A DNA stretch of 64,000 bases from Adiantum capillus-veneris (GCA_014529385.2 CM043953.1:95880842-95944841); one strand, 5' to 3'; positions 1 to 11,775 are shown, counted from the first letter of the stretch. Notes: generated by a model from the sequence alone, not told the origin. Numbers and translations are program-made.

Positions 1-2518
1 CACAGTAACAATCTTCTTGAAAGAAAACATGAAGGACATTTATACAAACAATTTCAACCCCACAATTGTAACACTATGGGACGCAAACACTGATATTCAA
101 TTCGTCTTGAACGCACATGGTGCAGCAAGTTATTGCACATTGATAGAAGCAATAAAATCTCAATTTGATATTTATGTGGCCAACAATGCAACAACAATTG
201 AGCGGCTATGTAAGGTCGGCAACACTATTCTCAACACACAACAAATTAGTACATAGCAAGCATCTTACATAGCGCTATCGTTACCACTCCATACTACAAC
301 TCGTGACTTTGTATACATAAGTACTAACCCTCATGATCAACGCGCATTAGTTCTCAAAAGGAAAGCATGTCTACAAAAACTACACTCATCTGACACAAAC
401 ATATTCTTCCAAAACATTATTGATAAATATGATGAAAGACCACAAAGTCTCCATCATCTATGCTTGGCTGAATATGCATCAACAATTAAACAAGACGGAA
501 CGATTTACAAACCATTGCGCAAAGCTAAGATCATAGGATTTGTGAAATATAACATTCTTAAAAACCCATAACACTACTATAGAGAACAATGCTTGTTATA
601 CCTTCCTTGGACCAATAACGAAGGCCAACATTTGACAGAATCCTGTCCATGGAGTGATGTATATAATGAATATATACAAGCCATAAAATCAAATGAACTC
701 AAGTTCAATAAATATCCAAGCCCAATAGAAAAACCAAATGCACTACATTTCCTCCCCAACCACAACTAGTACAACCAACAATGACTCACATGCCTCGCAT
801 GATGCAGACATTCTTAATGACCTGCACATTAATACGCACTCTAAAAACACTTTCCACTTGCAACATTTTAAGTACACCTCCATGAAAAATGATGAATTTC
901 ATGCATCTATTGACAAATGAAATGACCAACAATGACACATATTTGACGACATAATGTTGAAAAAACGAATTCAACCCAATAAACAAATACACCTCTTTCT
1001 CATAGGAGGTGCAGGAACAGGAAAAAATTCACATTACTATTGTTAGTAGAAGCATTGCAACGATTTTACAACCATAGAAGCGCACCAAGTCTAGAATCTC
1101 CAACAACATTGCTAATGGCATACACAGAAAAGATAGCTTTTAATATTGGTGGCACCACAATCCACTCAGCACTTCACTTGCCTCTAATTACTTCTACACA
1201 AACAAGATTGAGTGCCAAAAAGTTGAATTCTTTTCTCTCCTTTATAAAGACTTGAGACTTGTAGTTTTCGATGAGGTCTCCTTGATAGGTTCAAGCGTGT
1301 TCTCCATGGCTGACTCCCGTTTGCGAGCAATCAAGCGCATTCATGATAAACCGTTCGGTGGGTTGGATGTCGTTCTTTGCGGTGATGTATGTCAGGCAAG
1401 CCCTATTAAGGATACCTGGATCTTCTCGCAAAGACATACGCTTTTAGAAGCAATTTTCCCATCATATTGGCACACTCATCCACAATGCTACAAACTTACA
1501 CTAACAATGCGACAAAATGATCGAACATTCATAGATATTCTTAATAGACTTTGAGTTGCACAACATATTTCTGAGGATTTGGAATATTAACAACAAGTAC
1601 TATAGACCTATTCCAACCAACCGTCAAGTTTCTCATCTGTTTTACTTTAACAAAGAAAAGGACGCTCATAATCTTGTTTTCAATCAAATGGAGGGAACAC
1701 TACAAACTTCCATCGCTATAGACAAAAGAAATAAATCATGCAACAAAACAATTAGCATTCCTGTAGATCCCAAATCCACTGGAGGATTGCATTCCACACT
1801 CAACCTAAAAGAATGAGGAAATGTTGTCGAGTTATTTGCAGGGAACTTGGATATTCTTGATGGATTGGCTAACGGACCAGAAGGGGAGTACAAAAGCTTT
1901 ACCAAAACAAGCAAAAAAACAATAATTTGGGTTCATTTCTCCAACCCTCTCATTGGAAAGAGAAAATGCTATGAAAATCAAGCATTGCATTCATCGACCA
2001 TTAACAAAGAATGGACCCCACTAGAACGATTCGTTAGTAAATTCCAAGTTGGGAAAAGCTACTTGAACATCATCTCCAGATACCAATTCCCATTGCAACT
2101 AGCTAATGCTCGAACAATTCATCGCTCCCAGGGTCTTACATTGCAAACACTAGCCTTCAATCATGAACACATAACAACACATGGTCTCACATACACAACA
2201 TTGTCACGCGTTCAAGACCCAACTAATCTTTACCTGCTCAAAAGAATACAACCTTCCCATATCAAGGTCGACCAATCTGTACTAGAAGAACTAGACCGCC
2301 TAAAAGCACAAGCTAGATGGATCTCCACTCAAAAGTCATTAGAAGCTTACTCAAACACACATATCATAATTCAATCTCTCAACATTGTGTCCTTCAATAA
2401 ACACATAAGAAATATTACAACAAATTTCATCCTCATGACGTGTACTTTGTTTGCAAGAGACAAGACTAACAAAAAAAATACCGCATCCAATACCAGGCTT
2501 TCTACAATACCAATTTAA
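1..2518 (+). pseudogene. Helitron-type Pif1-like helicase, degenerate
   Basis: The C-terminal half of a Helitron Rep/Helicase protein is spread over several frames. The segment at 17-256 (DIYTNNFNP, DIQFVL) and the readable stretch to about 700 match the linker that precedes the helicase in plant Helitron and Helentron proteins. A Walker A motif GGAGTGK is read near 1003-1023 and is followed at once by a frameshift. Walker B is VVFDEVSLIG at 1261-1290. The late motifs ARTIHRSQGLTL (about 2107-2142) and GLTYTTLSRV (about 2194-2220) lie in the 1847-2518 frame. In Helitrons this domain unwinds DNA during rolling-circle transposition. The Rep/HUH nuclease would lie upstream of the window. At least three frameshifts and several stops make it non-functional. 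A captured cellular PIF1 is less likely, because the linker and the downstream endonuclease are mobile-element features. Confidence 0.85.
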
Positions 2519-3134
2519 TGCAAAACTAGGTGTTTCAATTCTCCACCGAGAAACACTAATGCACTTTGATATTTCTCGTCCGAAAATTGAGATGTTGCAT
2601 ACAACGATTAAGTTCACAAACAACAAATCATCAAAATAGTTTCCATTTACAATTCGCCTTCAATAAGGCTAACAAATTTAATAGACGCATTAAAAACATT
2701 GCTCCAACAACACACTATGGAAATTCCAATCATTATCTTGGGTGGCTTCAACATTGACATTAAAGTTCCTAATACTTCCTACTACCAGCTTTCCTCTTTA
2801 CTAAACAAATATAAACAAATATCTTGGGTGGCTTCAACATTGACATTAAAGTTCCTAATACTTCCTACTACCAGCTTTCCTCTTTACTAAACAAATATAA
2901 ACAAATATCTTGGGTGGATTCAACATTGACATTAAAGTTCCTAATACTTCCTACTACCAGCTTTCCTCTTTACTAAACAAATATAACATCCGACAGTTGG
3001 TAAAAGATGTTACAACTATCTATGGACCATATTTGCACAAGCTCTGAAATCTCTGAATACAAATCAAGATCCAGCTACATGTACTGGACCGATCACTCCG
3101 CGACATACGTTATGCTACCTTCTGACCACCTTTA
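2519..3134 (+). pseudogene. Endonuclease (EEP-type) domain of a Helentron-like element
   Basis: Downstream of the helicase, short ORFs read IPIIILGGFNID (about 2708-2760), a variant of the GDFN motif of exonuclease-endonuclease-phosphatase folds. Further on they read MDHICTS near 3022 and YWTDHSATYVM near 3080-3115, which match the LDHIWT and SDH motifs that end this fold. A C-terminal endonuclease of this type is known from Helentron and Helitron2 proteins, so this is probably the tail of the same protein as the helicase. The ORF is broken by frameshifts and by an 86-bp triplication over the GGFN motif. It ends with TAA at about 3134. A LINE endonuclease was considered, but the contiguity and strand shared with the Pif1 helicase favour a Helitron. 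Confidence 0.65.
2735..2986. repeat. 86-bp tandem triplication
   Basis: Three nearly identical copies start at 2735, 2821 and 2907 (ATCTTGGGTGG...), exactly 86 bp apart. The third copy ends near 2986. The unit covers the GGFNID motif of the endonuclease. Because 86 is not a multiple of 3, each copy shifts the reading frame, so the expansion itself disrupts the coding sequence. Confidence 0.95.
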
Positions 3135-3619
3135 ACATAGCCACTCCCCATTCATTCATCATCCTATAGGCCTCTGTGATCTCTCACCTTGTTAACATAT
3201 ACATTTTTAAAGCAACATACACACTCTGAATCAATCATGTAAGGTGCAACATGCACATTTCGCACAATGAGTAAGCATTACCATTTTTTTTAATTTTTGA
3301 CACTGAGAACCCGGTTAATGAACATGGTGAAAATTGCACGTTGTTGTGGGAATGACACGTTCTTTTGGGAATGCACAAATTTCCCCATGCAAGAAGAAGA
3401 CTTATATGTTTTTTTTTTTGAAACATAAAAATGTAACAACAAACAATTAATATTGACATCTTGAATGCTTATGAATATTGAACTTGATAAAACTCTTAAC
3501 CCTCCTTGTGGTTTTTTGCGAGGTACACCTCTGAAACACTATGACCATTTTTGCAAGGGAGTGTGTGTTTGGGATACCATTTCAAAGGTGAAAGGTTAAA
3601 AATCTAACACGCTTTGATG

Positions 3620-3623
<4 letters not shown>

Positions 3624-3679
<56 letters not shown>
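3624..3679. repeat. (CT)n microsatellite
   Basis: About 28 uninterrupted CT units are visible in the sequence. Confidence 0.97.
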
Positions 3680-3682
<3 letters not shown>

Positions 3683-4064
3683 ATTTTAATTTCTCTCCTC
3701 CAAATTAATAAATATGTTAGACATAATTAATAGCATTAAATAATAGAACTTGTCTAATTTTTTGGCTTGCCATTCGGCTTAGTGTTTGGTCTGATTTTGG
3801 GACCAAGCACGTGCTTTCAACGTCTTGGTTTCTATGTGGGGACATGTAACAAGGCAAACTGGTGGGTGCGCAACCTTTTCCTTTTGAGAAAGAATTTTGT
3901 GGTGGGAAGTTGTGGATGCAGCCTCTTCTCCCACGTGCTTTTGGCGTGCGACCTATGCATGCACCTTTTTAGAAGGTCTCGAGGAAGTGCTTCTACGTGT
4001 TGTGTGGCACTACTTTTGTTTTGTAGTGGTGAACCTTTGAGCAAAATCTCCTGCAGATTCGTTC

Positions 4065-4067
<3 letters not shown>

Positions 4068-4149
<82 letters not shown>
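4068..4149. repeat. (CT)n microsatellite
   Basis: About 40 uninterrupted CT units are present. They generate spurious Ser-Leu and Arg-Glu frames on the two strands. Confidence 0.97.
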
Positions 4150-4155
<6 letters not shown>

Positions 4156-4646
4156 TCTTTCTTGTTGTTGGCACTGCTTCCACATTTAATTGTTGGGACG
4201 GTCGATTATACCCTTCTGCAGTATTGTGTTATGGTAATGAACGCCTTTAGAACTGGTGGTAATTGGATTACAGTCTATAGTCTACTCATTTGAGATTTTG
4301 TAGGTTTTTATTCAGTAGAGCGGGTTTTTATTAAGAGGGTTGTAGCAATCTTATCCATTGTGTGGATGGTGTAGTGAGTTGTTACTGTTGTAGCTTCGTG
4401 GTTGTTCTCTTAAGCAATTGCTCTCTCAGGCGTTCCTGAAGAAATCTTAAAGGATTTTGCGTTGACATGAACTGATATCCTATTCAACAGATGGTCGAGC
4501 CGTTTGACTAGGTTTGTTGCATGGAGTCTATGTCTTTTTCCTGATTTTGCTCTTCTCTCCCTCTCTTTTCCTGTTTCTTTTAATTCTGTTTTTGGAGTAT
4601 TGCCGCACTATGGAACTATCCAAAAATGCCGTTGCATTAATCAGTT

Positions 4647-5965
4647 CTACTGCTTTTCTAGGGAGCCTGTGCATCCAAAAAGGTCAATCATGTAAGTGAA
4701 ACAATCCAAGGTTGGTTTTACACCATATTTGGTGGTCATATATACAAAACCCTGATCCACTAGCCCGAAGTGATTGCAGACATTGATCACACAACCAAGT
4801 GTGACCACATCTGGTGTGATCCCTTCACTTTGCATTTGTTTCAAGAAGTGCAATGCTTGCTCACCTTGGCCCTCTTGTGCATACATGTTGGGCCTTCAAG
4901 GGAGCACCACACTTGGCATACATGTCTATATTGGCATTTCCTAGCACGAGATCATTTTGCCGCAGCCCTTGTCCCGGAATCTTTTCATGAGTTTCTTCTC
5001 CCTTATCAAGGGCACCCAAAAGCCCACACGCTTTCAAAATGCAAGTGAAATTCAGTGCATCTAGAGGAATTCTCTCATGATGCATGCAGTCGAAACAAAG
5101 CAATGCGTGCTCACCTGACCATCTTTTACATAACCAGCAATAAGTGTGTTCCAAGTTACAATATCTTGAAAACGAGAACACATTCTGCCTTTAAAACCGC
5201 CCCCAATTGGCATACATGTCCACACGAGCATTACCAAGATCCGTATGTCTTTGCAACATTCCTTTCCTTGCAATTCTATTGTGAATCTGTTTTCCTTTGT
5301 CAAAAGATCCACTACAGCCACATGCTTTGACGATGGAAAGATATGTCACAGAGTTTGGGGAGATGCCCTCAAGGTGCATAAGCTCAAAACACTGGAGTGT
5401 TTACTCATCTTGACCATGTGGTGCATATCTTGTGATCAATGTATTCCAAGAAACAGCATTCCGAGACCTGAGTTCCTCAAAAACAGTTCTTGCTTTTGCA
5501 AAGGCACCACATTTGGCATACATGTCCACCAGAGCATTGTTGAGTACAATGTCATTTTGTGGAAACTCCTTGCTTGTAATCTCATCATGCATATTTGTTC
5601 CTGTTTCAATAGCTCCTATTATTCCACATGCTTTGAGGACACAAAGATAAGTCACGTTATCTGGCATGATGTCCTCAAGCTTCATCCAATTAAAAGACGT
5701 AAGTGCTAGCTAGCCTTGGCCATGGGCTACAAGGCCTGTGATCAGTGCATTCCAAGAGACAACATCCCTATGGGGAAGCTCTTCAAGTATGACCTCTACC
5801 TTTGAGAGAGCTCCACCATGGCATACATGTCAACAAAGCTTTGACCAAAGCAATGTGATTTTTCAACAATCCATGTCTCACTATCTCTTCATGAATCTAC
5901 TTTCCCCTATCCAAGGGTCACCTTCAAAGAGGGCCTCCCTCACAATTGTGTTGTTGCCCGTATGA
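4647..5965 (-). pseudogene. Pentatricopeptide repeat (PPR) protein, PLS/E type, broken
   Basis: On the minus strand the protein runs from about 5965 down to 4647 through several frames. It shows successive 35-residue PPR units: VSWNALITG near 5730, PDNVTYLCVLKACG and ALVDMYAKCGA in 5401-5685, NSVTYLSIVKACG in 5191-5379, VTWNTLIAGYVKDGQ in 5061-5321, ILKACG and MYAKCG in 4861-5181. A closing unit PDVVTLGCVINVC with an E-like end (KPTLDCFTYMIDLFG) lies in 4647-4886. Such proteins bind organellar RNA and guide editing or processing. At least four frameshifts and in-frame stops show decay. No DYW deaminase end is visible past 4647. The motif style resembles PPR families of ferns (inference). The flanking block upstream is itself duplicated. 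Confidence 0.88.
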
Positions 5966-5984
5966 GTGTGTTTTATACTGTAAA

Positions 5985-6325
5985 TGGAATGTGCATAGAT
6001 GCAATATCTCAGGTAGACTCAATCAATGAATGTCGCCATAGTGACTTCTGAAGAAAAGACAACTTTGGGACTGTTTCGATGCATGTTAAGATTCTTTTGG
6101 GCACTAAGGAGTGGATCTGGGAATGACTTGTATTCAAAATGTCAAAGAGATGAAGGGCTGAAAACAGAAACCTTGACGATTGCAATGGAATTAAAGTAGT
6201 GGGAATCTAGATTTCACACTTCCACTAATGTTTGCTTCGCTTCTTGCATTAATGATTGTTTAACATGAACGGTGACTTCTCCTCCTTTTCTAGGAGACAA
6301 GATACAAGAGAGCGGTGGAGCTGTG

Positions 6326-6424
<99 letters not shown>

Positions 6425-6760
6425 AGAGAGAGGAGAATGACGCTCGACAGGGTTTGAAGCAACCTTCTTAAGGGCTTCTCGCATCATTGCTCACATAGTG
6501 TTTATTTAAAACATTGTGAATAGAATGTACATGCATGCAATACCTTGACTCAAGAGTCTACTGACTTGAGGGATGAATATCACTGCGGTGATTTTTGCAG
6601 ACAAGGAAGCTGCGGGGCTGTTTCGATGTACTTTGGGATTTTTTTGGACACCAAGAGGTAGAAATGGGGCTGAGCTGTATTCCCATTCTTAGAAAAATGA
6701 ATGGCTGAAGTTGCAAATCTTGATGATGTTGATGATGGATAGAGATGAAATCACTTGCTT
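5985..6760. repeat. Duplicated block, copy 1 (with internal diverged half-repeat)
   Basis: The segment from about 5985 to 6480 matches 7165-7640 closely: both carry GACTCAATCA, GCCATAGTGACTTC, TTCTTTTGGGCACTAAGGA and a GA run. A more diverged second half, about 6520-6760 (ATGTACATGCATGCAATACC, TGCGGGGCTGTTTCGATGTA), matches 7655-7785. The layout is two A-B cassettes in tandem, just upstream of the minus-strand PPR relic. It may be the 5' flank of a duplicated PPR gene. Confidence 0.85.
6336..6418. repeat. (GA)n microsatellite
   Basis: About 41 GA units lie inside repeat copy 1. The equivalent site in copy 2 also holds a GA run of a different length. Confidence 0.97.
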
Positions 6761-7164
6761 CGAGAGAGAGCGATCAAACAGAGCCTCAGTTGTTTGCTGA
6801 AGCACCATATCACAAAAAAGAGATCGTAAAGGTAGAACTAATCCAGACTTCGGTGAAGAAAAGGGTTGAAACCGGAAAATAGTGAGGCTAACACGGTGTA
6901 CAAACTAGCATTTGGACTGCCTTCTTGCCATGGAACAAAAAAACTAGGGCTGCTCTTGCGTATAAAACCTATATCTAATTTAGAAGTAGAAAAAATTGCT
7001 GGACCGCAAGTCCTGTAAAAACAGTGTAGAAGACTTGTTGCTGTTGCTCCTAAACTATCTGTATGGAAATGCTACTTTCTCAATCTGGCATATCAAGGTG
7101 TGCTACAAATTCTCTATTTCAATCGTGTTTGAGTTTCAAGGAAAAAAAATATCCTTTTTAACGA
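6761..7164. other. Spacer between the two duplicated blocks, nothing recognised
   Basis: This is unique-looking sequence with no coding motif. The open frame at 6996-7190 has no recognisable domain and looks like chance. Confidence 0.4.
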
Positions 7165-7512
7165 TTGTAATGGAATGTGCATATACGTAATATCTCAAGT
7201 AGACTCAATCAGTGAATGCCGCCATAGTGACTTCAGAGACGAGACAACTTTGGGACTATTTTGATGCATGTAAAGATTCTTTTGGGCACTAAGGATTGGA
7301 ATTTGGGGCTGACTTGTATTCTCAATGTGAAAGAGATGAAGGGTTGAAAGCACAAATCTTGACGATTTTAATGGAATTGAAATAGTGAGGATCTAGATTC
7401 CACACTTCCCATGATGTCTGCTTTGTTGCTTGCATTAATGATCGTTTAAAATGAACGGTGACTTCTCCTCCTTTTCCAAGAGACAAGATACAAGAGAGCA
7501 GTAGAGTTGTGT

Positions 7513-7580
<68 letters not shown>

Positions 7581-7785
7581 ATGATGCTTGATAGGGTTTG
7601 AAGCAACCTTCTCAAGATCTTGTCGCATCATTGATGACATAGTATTTATTAAGACATTGTGAATGGAATGTACATGCATGTAATACCTTGACTTGAGACT
7701 TTGCTGACTTGAAGGATGAATGTCGATGCGGTGATTTTGACAACAAGGAAGTTGCGGGGTTGTTTCGGTGTTTGTTGGGTGGCAT
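7165..7785. repeat. Duplicated block, copy 2
   Basis: This is the second copy of the block described at 5985-6760. Its similarity to copy 1 stops at about 7785, exactly where the TG of a gypsy LTR begins, so the LTR element inserted into the second copy. Confidence 0.85.
7515..7576. repeat. (GA)n microsatellite
   Basis: About 31 GA units lie inside repeat copy 2. Confidence 0.97.
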
Positions 7786-8244
7786 TGTAGCACGACCTAA
7801 TTGCAACCCACACAAAATTATCAAATCCGTGGATCATCAACCCGGCTAGGGCATGGAAGCATGAGCATCTTATGAATAAGAATAGAGGATTCAAGAGATC
7901 AACTCTCCAATGTAAGTAGAGATTAGCCACTGCAAGACTAACTCTAATCATTCTCTAATCACTAGTCTAACAACTCCTACATGCATCAAGTCCACCGAAG
8001 TCCGACTGCTGTAGACTAGAAACCCCAAGCACACTAATGGTAACCACACACTAATTACTACATGTCAATTATGACACTTCATCAATAGCTACACACACGA
8101 GGTGAATGGTGCTAGAGATTTATAAAACCTATCTACACACAAGCAAAGAATAGGCACACACACAAATTACAACATTAAGACCCTGGCCAACTTTGAGAGA
8201 GAAAACTCATTTAAGAGACCAAACAATAAATTTGGGTGATATCA
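7786..8244 (-). repeat. 3' LTR of the outer gypsy element
   Basis: The block begins TGTAGCACG and ends GATATCA, giving the TG...CA signature on both strands. It starts exactly where the flanking duplicated block stops. On the minus strand the sequence just before it (+ 8245-8256, TCCCACCCTTCA) is purine-rich and would serve as polypurine tract. The matching 5' LTR is not in the window because the element is truncated near 23070, so the right boundary rests on the tract and the terminal CA only. Confidence 0.65.
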
Positions 8245-8641
8245 TCCCACCCTTCAAATCATAGTCATCCTCAACTATGCTTCTATTAAAGAGAGGTATC
8301 TTTGGTCCATTGGCTTTTTTCTCAAGATGCACTTTTAGCACATTCGACATCGTTCCAAATTAGATGACCAATCTACTTTTCACTTGGGAGAAAATTTGTC
8401 ACACGTATGTCTACCTTGTTAGCACTAGCACCTTTCCACAATATATTGCCACTCTACTCGATACTTGGGAGAAACTATGCCATGAGTGTGCAACATTTTC
8501 TATGCATACACATTACATTTAAACTTGAGACAACAGAGTTCAAAAAATAGAATCATATTCTTTTCATTGAATCTATCAATGTAAAAACATTAGGATTTTT
8601 ATGCAATTCATTGTAGGTAGCTATACATGGCACACTATCCT
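8245..8641 (-). other. 3' untranslated/decayed tail of the outer gypsy element
   Basis: This lies between the polypurine tract and the recognisable chromodomain-like tail. No reliable motif is visible, and AT-rich decayed sequence is all that can be said. Confidence 0.5.
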
Positions 8642-9911
8642 TCAATTGTGGCTATTGCATCCATTTAGCATCTTCAAAAGGATAGTTTTTAAATTTAATG
8701 AGACACTTATGTAGAACCTTACCATTGCATAGCACCTTGTCTTCGTGGTGGATGATATGCTTGAAAGCAATATCTCTTCAGGCCGTTCAAATAGGCTAGA
8801 GGATCTTCTGCTAACTGGATTTTGTGGCTTGTAGCCATTTAGTAGACTTACATGGAATACATGATGGATTAGACAATGAGAGGATAGCTTAAGTTGATAA
8901 GCCCTTTCATTCATTGGCCTTAGAATTTGGAATGGTCCATAATACATGTGTGCTAATTTTGCATAGTACCTTAAATGACCTATGAGTTCTCCATGCCAAC
9001 TTTTTCCTGTAGTGTGCCTTAGGCGAGCTTTGGGAAACTCTAAGAGAACCCAATCATTCTCTTTGAATTGAAGATCTCTTCTATTCTTGTTGGCACTAGC
9101 CTTGTGCTTTTGCTGTGCGATAGAGATGGCTTCTTTGATCTTAGTGAAAGCATCGTGTAAGTCATGACCATACTCACGAACAACAAAGATCTTCCCATGC
9201 ATTTTCAAAATGAGAGGTATGCTTGTCCTTCCTTTGCACTTATTTTGATAACCTCAAAATGAGAGGTATGTTTGTCCTTCCTTTGCACTTCCTTTGATTA
9301 CCTCAAAAGGTGCTTTACTTGTAGAAGAATGCACATTACTGTTGTATGCATATTCTAGTAAAGGTAGATACTTCTCCCATTGGATGCATGGTCTACTTTC
9401 ATTAAATAAGATTTGAGTAGATCAAGCACAATGGAGTTCACATTTTCACTTTTCCCATCCATTTGAGAATGATAGGTTGAGGAGAACTTGAGATTTGTTC
9501 CAAGATTCTAAAAGAGTCTCTTTAGAAATTACTGGTCATTCTAGGATCTCTATTGGAAACAATACTTGATGCCAAACCATGATACTTAAATATTTGAGAT
9601 ATGAATAGTTGTGCCAAATGGGAAACCTTAATAGTCTTTTTGACAAGTATAAATTGAGCTTGCTTGCTAAATCTATCTTCTATTGTCCATATTCCTATAT
9701 TCCCATGGATAGACTTTGGTAAGCCAAAGATAAAGTCCATAGCAATACTCTCCAATGGAGAATTAAGAATTAGGAGTGGCTAGAGACAACCAAGTTTCTT
9801 CCCATGGTCATATTTGATCTTTTGGCAATTAATGCATTGAGTCACGTATTATTGTATATCCTTTTTCATTGTAGGCCAAAACAAATATGTCTCAATTGCA
9901 TTCGTTGTTGC
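8642..9911 (-). pseudogene. Integrase (core, C-terminal and chromodomain-like part) of the outer gypsy element
   Basis: From right to left it contains a zinc-binding end with CINCQK near 9825, the WPTMKKDI segment near 9870, and the core start MDFIFGLPKS with RFSKQAQF in 9522-9755. The second catalytic region is VSNRDP, where VSDRDP would be expected, so an Asp is replaced by Asn. The C-terminal domain at 8642-9208 has NDWVLLEF, YYGPFQIL and FHVSLL, followed by a chromodomain-like PEEIL ... VRFYI tail. Integrase would insert the cDNA, and chromodomains target heterochromatin. Stops at about 9209 and 9756 and the transposon insertion at 9912 inactivate it. Confidence 0.85.
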
Positions 9912-10143
9912 ATGCATTGCATTTATTCGACCGAATAATGCAATCTATATCGAATAACTTGTCATTATTCGCGTATCATCGTAAAATACGTGGTATTATC
10001 AAGTAATTTATAATTTATCTCGATAAGCTATCGATTGATATTGTAACAATCGATAGTTTATCGATCAATATTGTATCGATCGATATGCTAGATTTATGTA
10101 AAAAAAATGTGCATCGTTGTTTGATATGTTTTCGATCGATTTC
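9912..10143. repeat. Left subterminal region with CGAATAA and ATCGAT motif clusters
   Basis: TTATTCG/CGAATAA occurs several times in 9920-9975. From 10018 to 10143 there is a dense series of TATCGATTGATA, CAATCGATAG and ATCGATCGATAT motifs. The same two motif classes recur in the same order inward from the right end. Clusters like these are transposase-binding sites in hAT elements (established for Ac); the role here is inferred. Confidence 0.7.
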
Positions 10144-10429
10144 AATTTTGGAGCTTTCTAATTGTCTACAGCTCACACTTTCTACCTCATACTCTTGAGC
10201 AGGTCAGCTTCGCATATTGGTAAGCATCTTTTCTCTTCAGATTTTTGTTTTTATAAAAAATAATTTAAATTTTACTTTCATGTGATTATATTACTGTATT
10301 TGTCTCTGATACGCCTTCGGGCCCTCTTAGTCACATAACAGTTTAAAATTTAGGATATAGAAACTACTATGGCTTGTCTGATTTTATATCTTACTTCCAT
10401 AGTAATCTAAACTTTTTTTAAAAACATTG

Positions 10430-11090
10430 ACTCCTTTTTTGATATGCTTTGCAACACTCTTACTTGAGTCAATGTTTTAGGAATTTAGATAACATCGTAC
10501 ATTGTTTTGATATGCTTGTTGGCACTCATACTTTGTACGGTGTTTTAGGAGACCATTAATTAGCATGTGCATGTGTTTGATATGTCTCACGACACTGTTA
10601 CTTTGTACGATGCTTTAGGTAAAATAAGATCTAATGAAATGTGAGCTTACAAAAAACATACTTCTTTCTTCATCTGAGCCTTGGTTCTTATAACGGAAGA
10701 AGATACTCCTAGACACGATCTGTGCGAATAATTTTTTTATCTAGTGAGTCTTTAAGCTATACACTTTTCAATATACGTAGTTATGGACCACATGATTCGT
10801 AGATCTACATTGTAGATCTGTATAATGAGAAAAGTGTAATCTTTAAACTACTCCCCGCATCACGATCTTCGGTTCTTACAACGGGAGCAGTTTCTCTCAA
10901 ACACGATTTGTGAAAAAAAACCATTATTTGATGAGCTACTGATTTTTAAAGTGTAATCGTTCTCAGCGCCTGTATCGAATGTTTATCCTTTGCTCTTACA
11001 ACGAGAATAAAACCCCTGCGTCTGGTGCTTAGGACTTGCTTAGATCCTTACAATGAGAAGGATACACACGTGACACCATATTTTACATTA
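10430..11090. repeat. Diverged tandem subrepeats in the left arm of the transposon
   Basis: Three copies of a unit containing TTTGATATG-(C/T), a CAACACT-like core, TACTT and TGTTTTAGG lie near 10437-10620. After these, four variants of TTCTTACAACGAGA appear near 10687, 10875, 10998 and 11057. No coding sense is visible. The block lies upstream of the kinase ORF and could be promoter or non-coding transposon arm. Confidence 0.55.
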
Positions 11091-11380
11091 ATCTTTGTAA
11101 TTTGTAAAATAATGCGTATTTCTATGACTTCATCACATTCCTATTGATAATGTCTCATATGCGAGGTTTTTGATTCGAAAAATCATAACATATTTCTTTA
11201 TGATATGAAAAATCCTAATTAACATCATGCATAATCGTGTGTATGTTCTTGTATATATTAATCATAAATTACATTCATGTAGACCTGTGGTTTAGGGTTT
11301 AGGGTGATTGCCCAATGGTTGTGTTGTAAAGAATGACTAGAATGTGTTGTATTACATGTCACATATAGTGATGAGAAGTT

Positions 11381-11739
11381 TTGATTTTTTGTATTTTTGT
11401 TTTAGCTTCTACGCACATCATGGGTACTACATGCAAGATAACAAAAGTTGAGCGCAAATATGTTGAAGAATTTGTATGCACTCATCTTTATGGATTACGA
11501 AGTGATCGCCTCCAGGAAGTCTTGCAAGAGTCCTCATACAAATCATTTTTGGATGAGTTATGTAGTGTTACATATGCAGCACTAGTTGCAAAATTTTGTG
11601 GTGCTTCAGGTGCGATTGAAGTCCTTATAGGTGGTCAATTGGGCCACGACGTGAGTCGTATCATAGGAAATTTTGCAGAGTTGCAAAAACCCTTAACAAG
11701 AAAATTAATGGGAAGTCTGGCTTCGTGGACCGCATGAAG
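11381..11739 (+). CDS. N-terminal ORF of the kinase locus, unknown domain
   Basis: A 118-residue frame begins at 11381, with an internal Met (MGTTCK) at 11420. A pyrimidine-rich tract ending TTTTGTTTTAG at about 11394-11405 looks like a splice acceptor, so coding probably starts at the internal Met. The residues (VERKYVEEFVCTHLYGL, DELCSVTYAALVAKFCGA) look like a folded helical domain, but I do not recognise it. The frame ends at 11738 next to GTAAGT. One frame over, the sequence continues toward the kinase ORF with two stops before 11776. It is therefore probably the 5' part of the same gene, separated by a frameshift or a small unrecognised intron. Confidence 0.5.
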
Positions 11740-11775
11740 TAAGTAGAGGTCCTCTACAGAAGCATGAAGCAATAG

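Larger units (their letters stand above)
3135..4646. other. Non-coding stretch with two CT microsatellites
   Basis: No recognisable coding motif was found on either strand. Apart from the two CT runs listed separately, the sequence is AT-rich with mixed composition. The reading frame at 3767-4189 is open only because it crosses a CT run, and its residues before the run resemble no family I know. The right end of the Helitron could lie here, but I could not place a convincing terminal hairpin. Confidence 0.5.

Noticed and set aside
3767-4189. 140-residue plus-strand frame ending in a Ser-Leu repeat
   Set aside because: It is open mainly because of the CT run; the remaining residues match no family and the complementary strand is equally open.
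4647-5965. Plus-strand frames over the PPR region (for example 5245-5709)
   Set aside because: They are antisense shadows of the minus-strand PPR units.
6214-6487. Minus-strand Ser-Leu repeat frames
   Set aside because: These are translations of a GA microsatellite inside a duplicated non-coding block.
7322-7951. Several overlapping minus-strand frames of 70-115 residues
   Set aside because: They cross a GA run and an LTR boundary and carry no domain.
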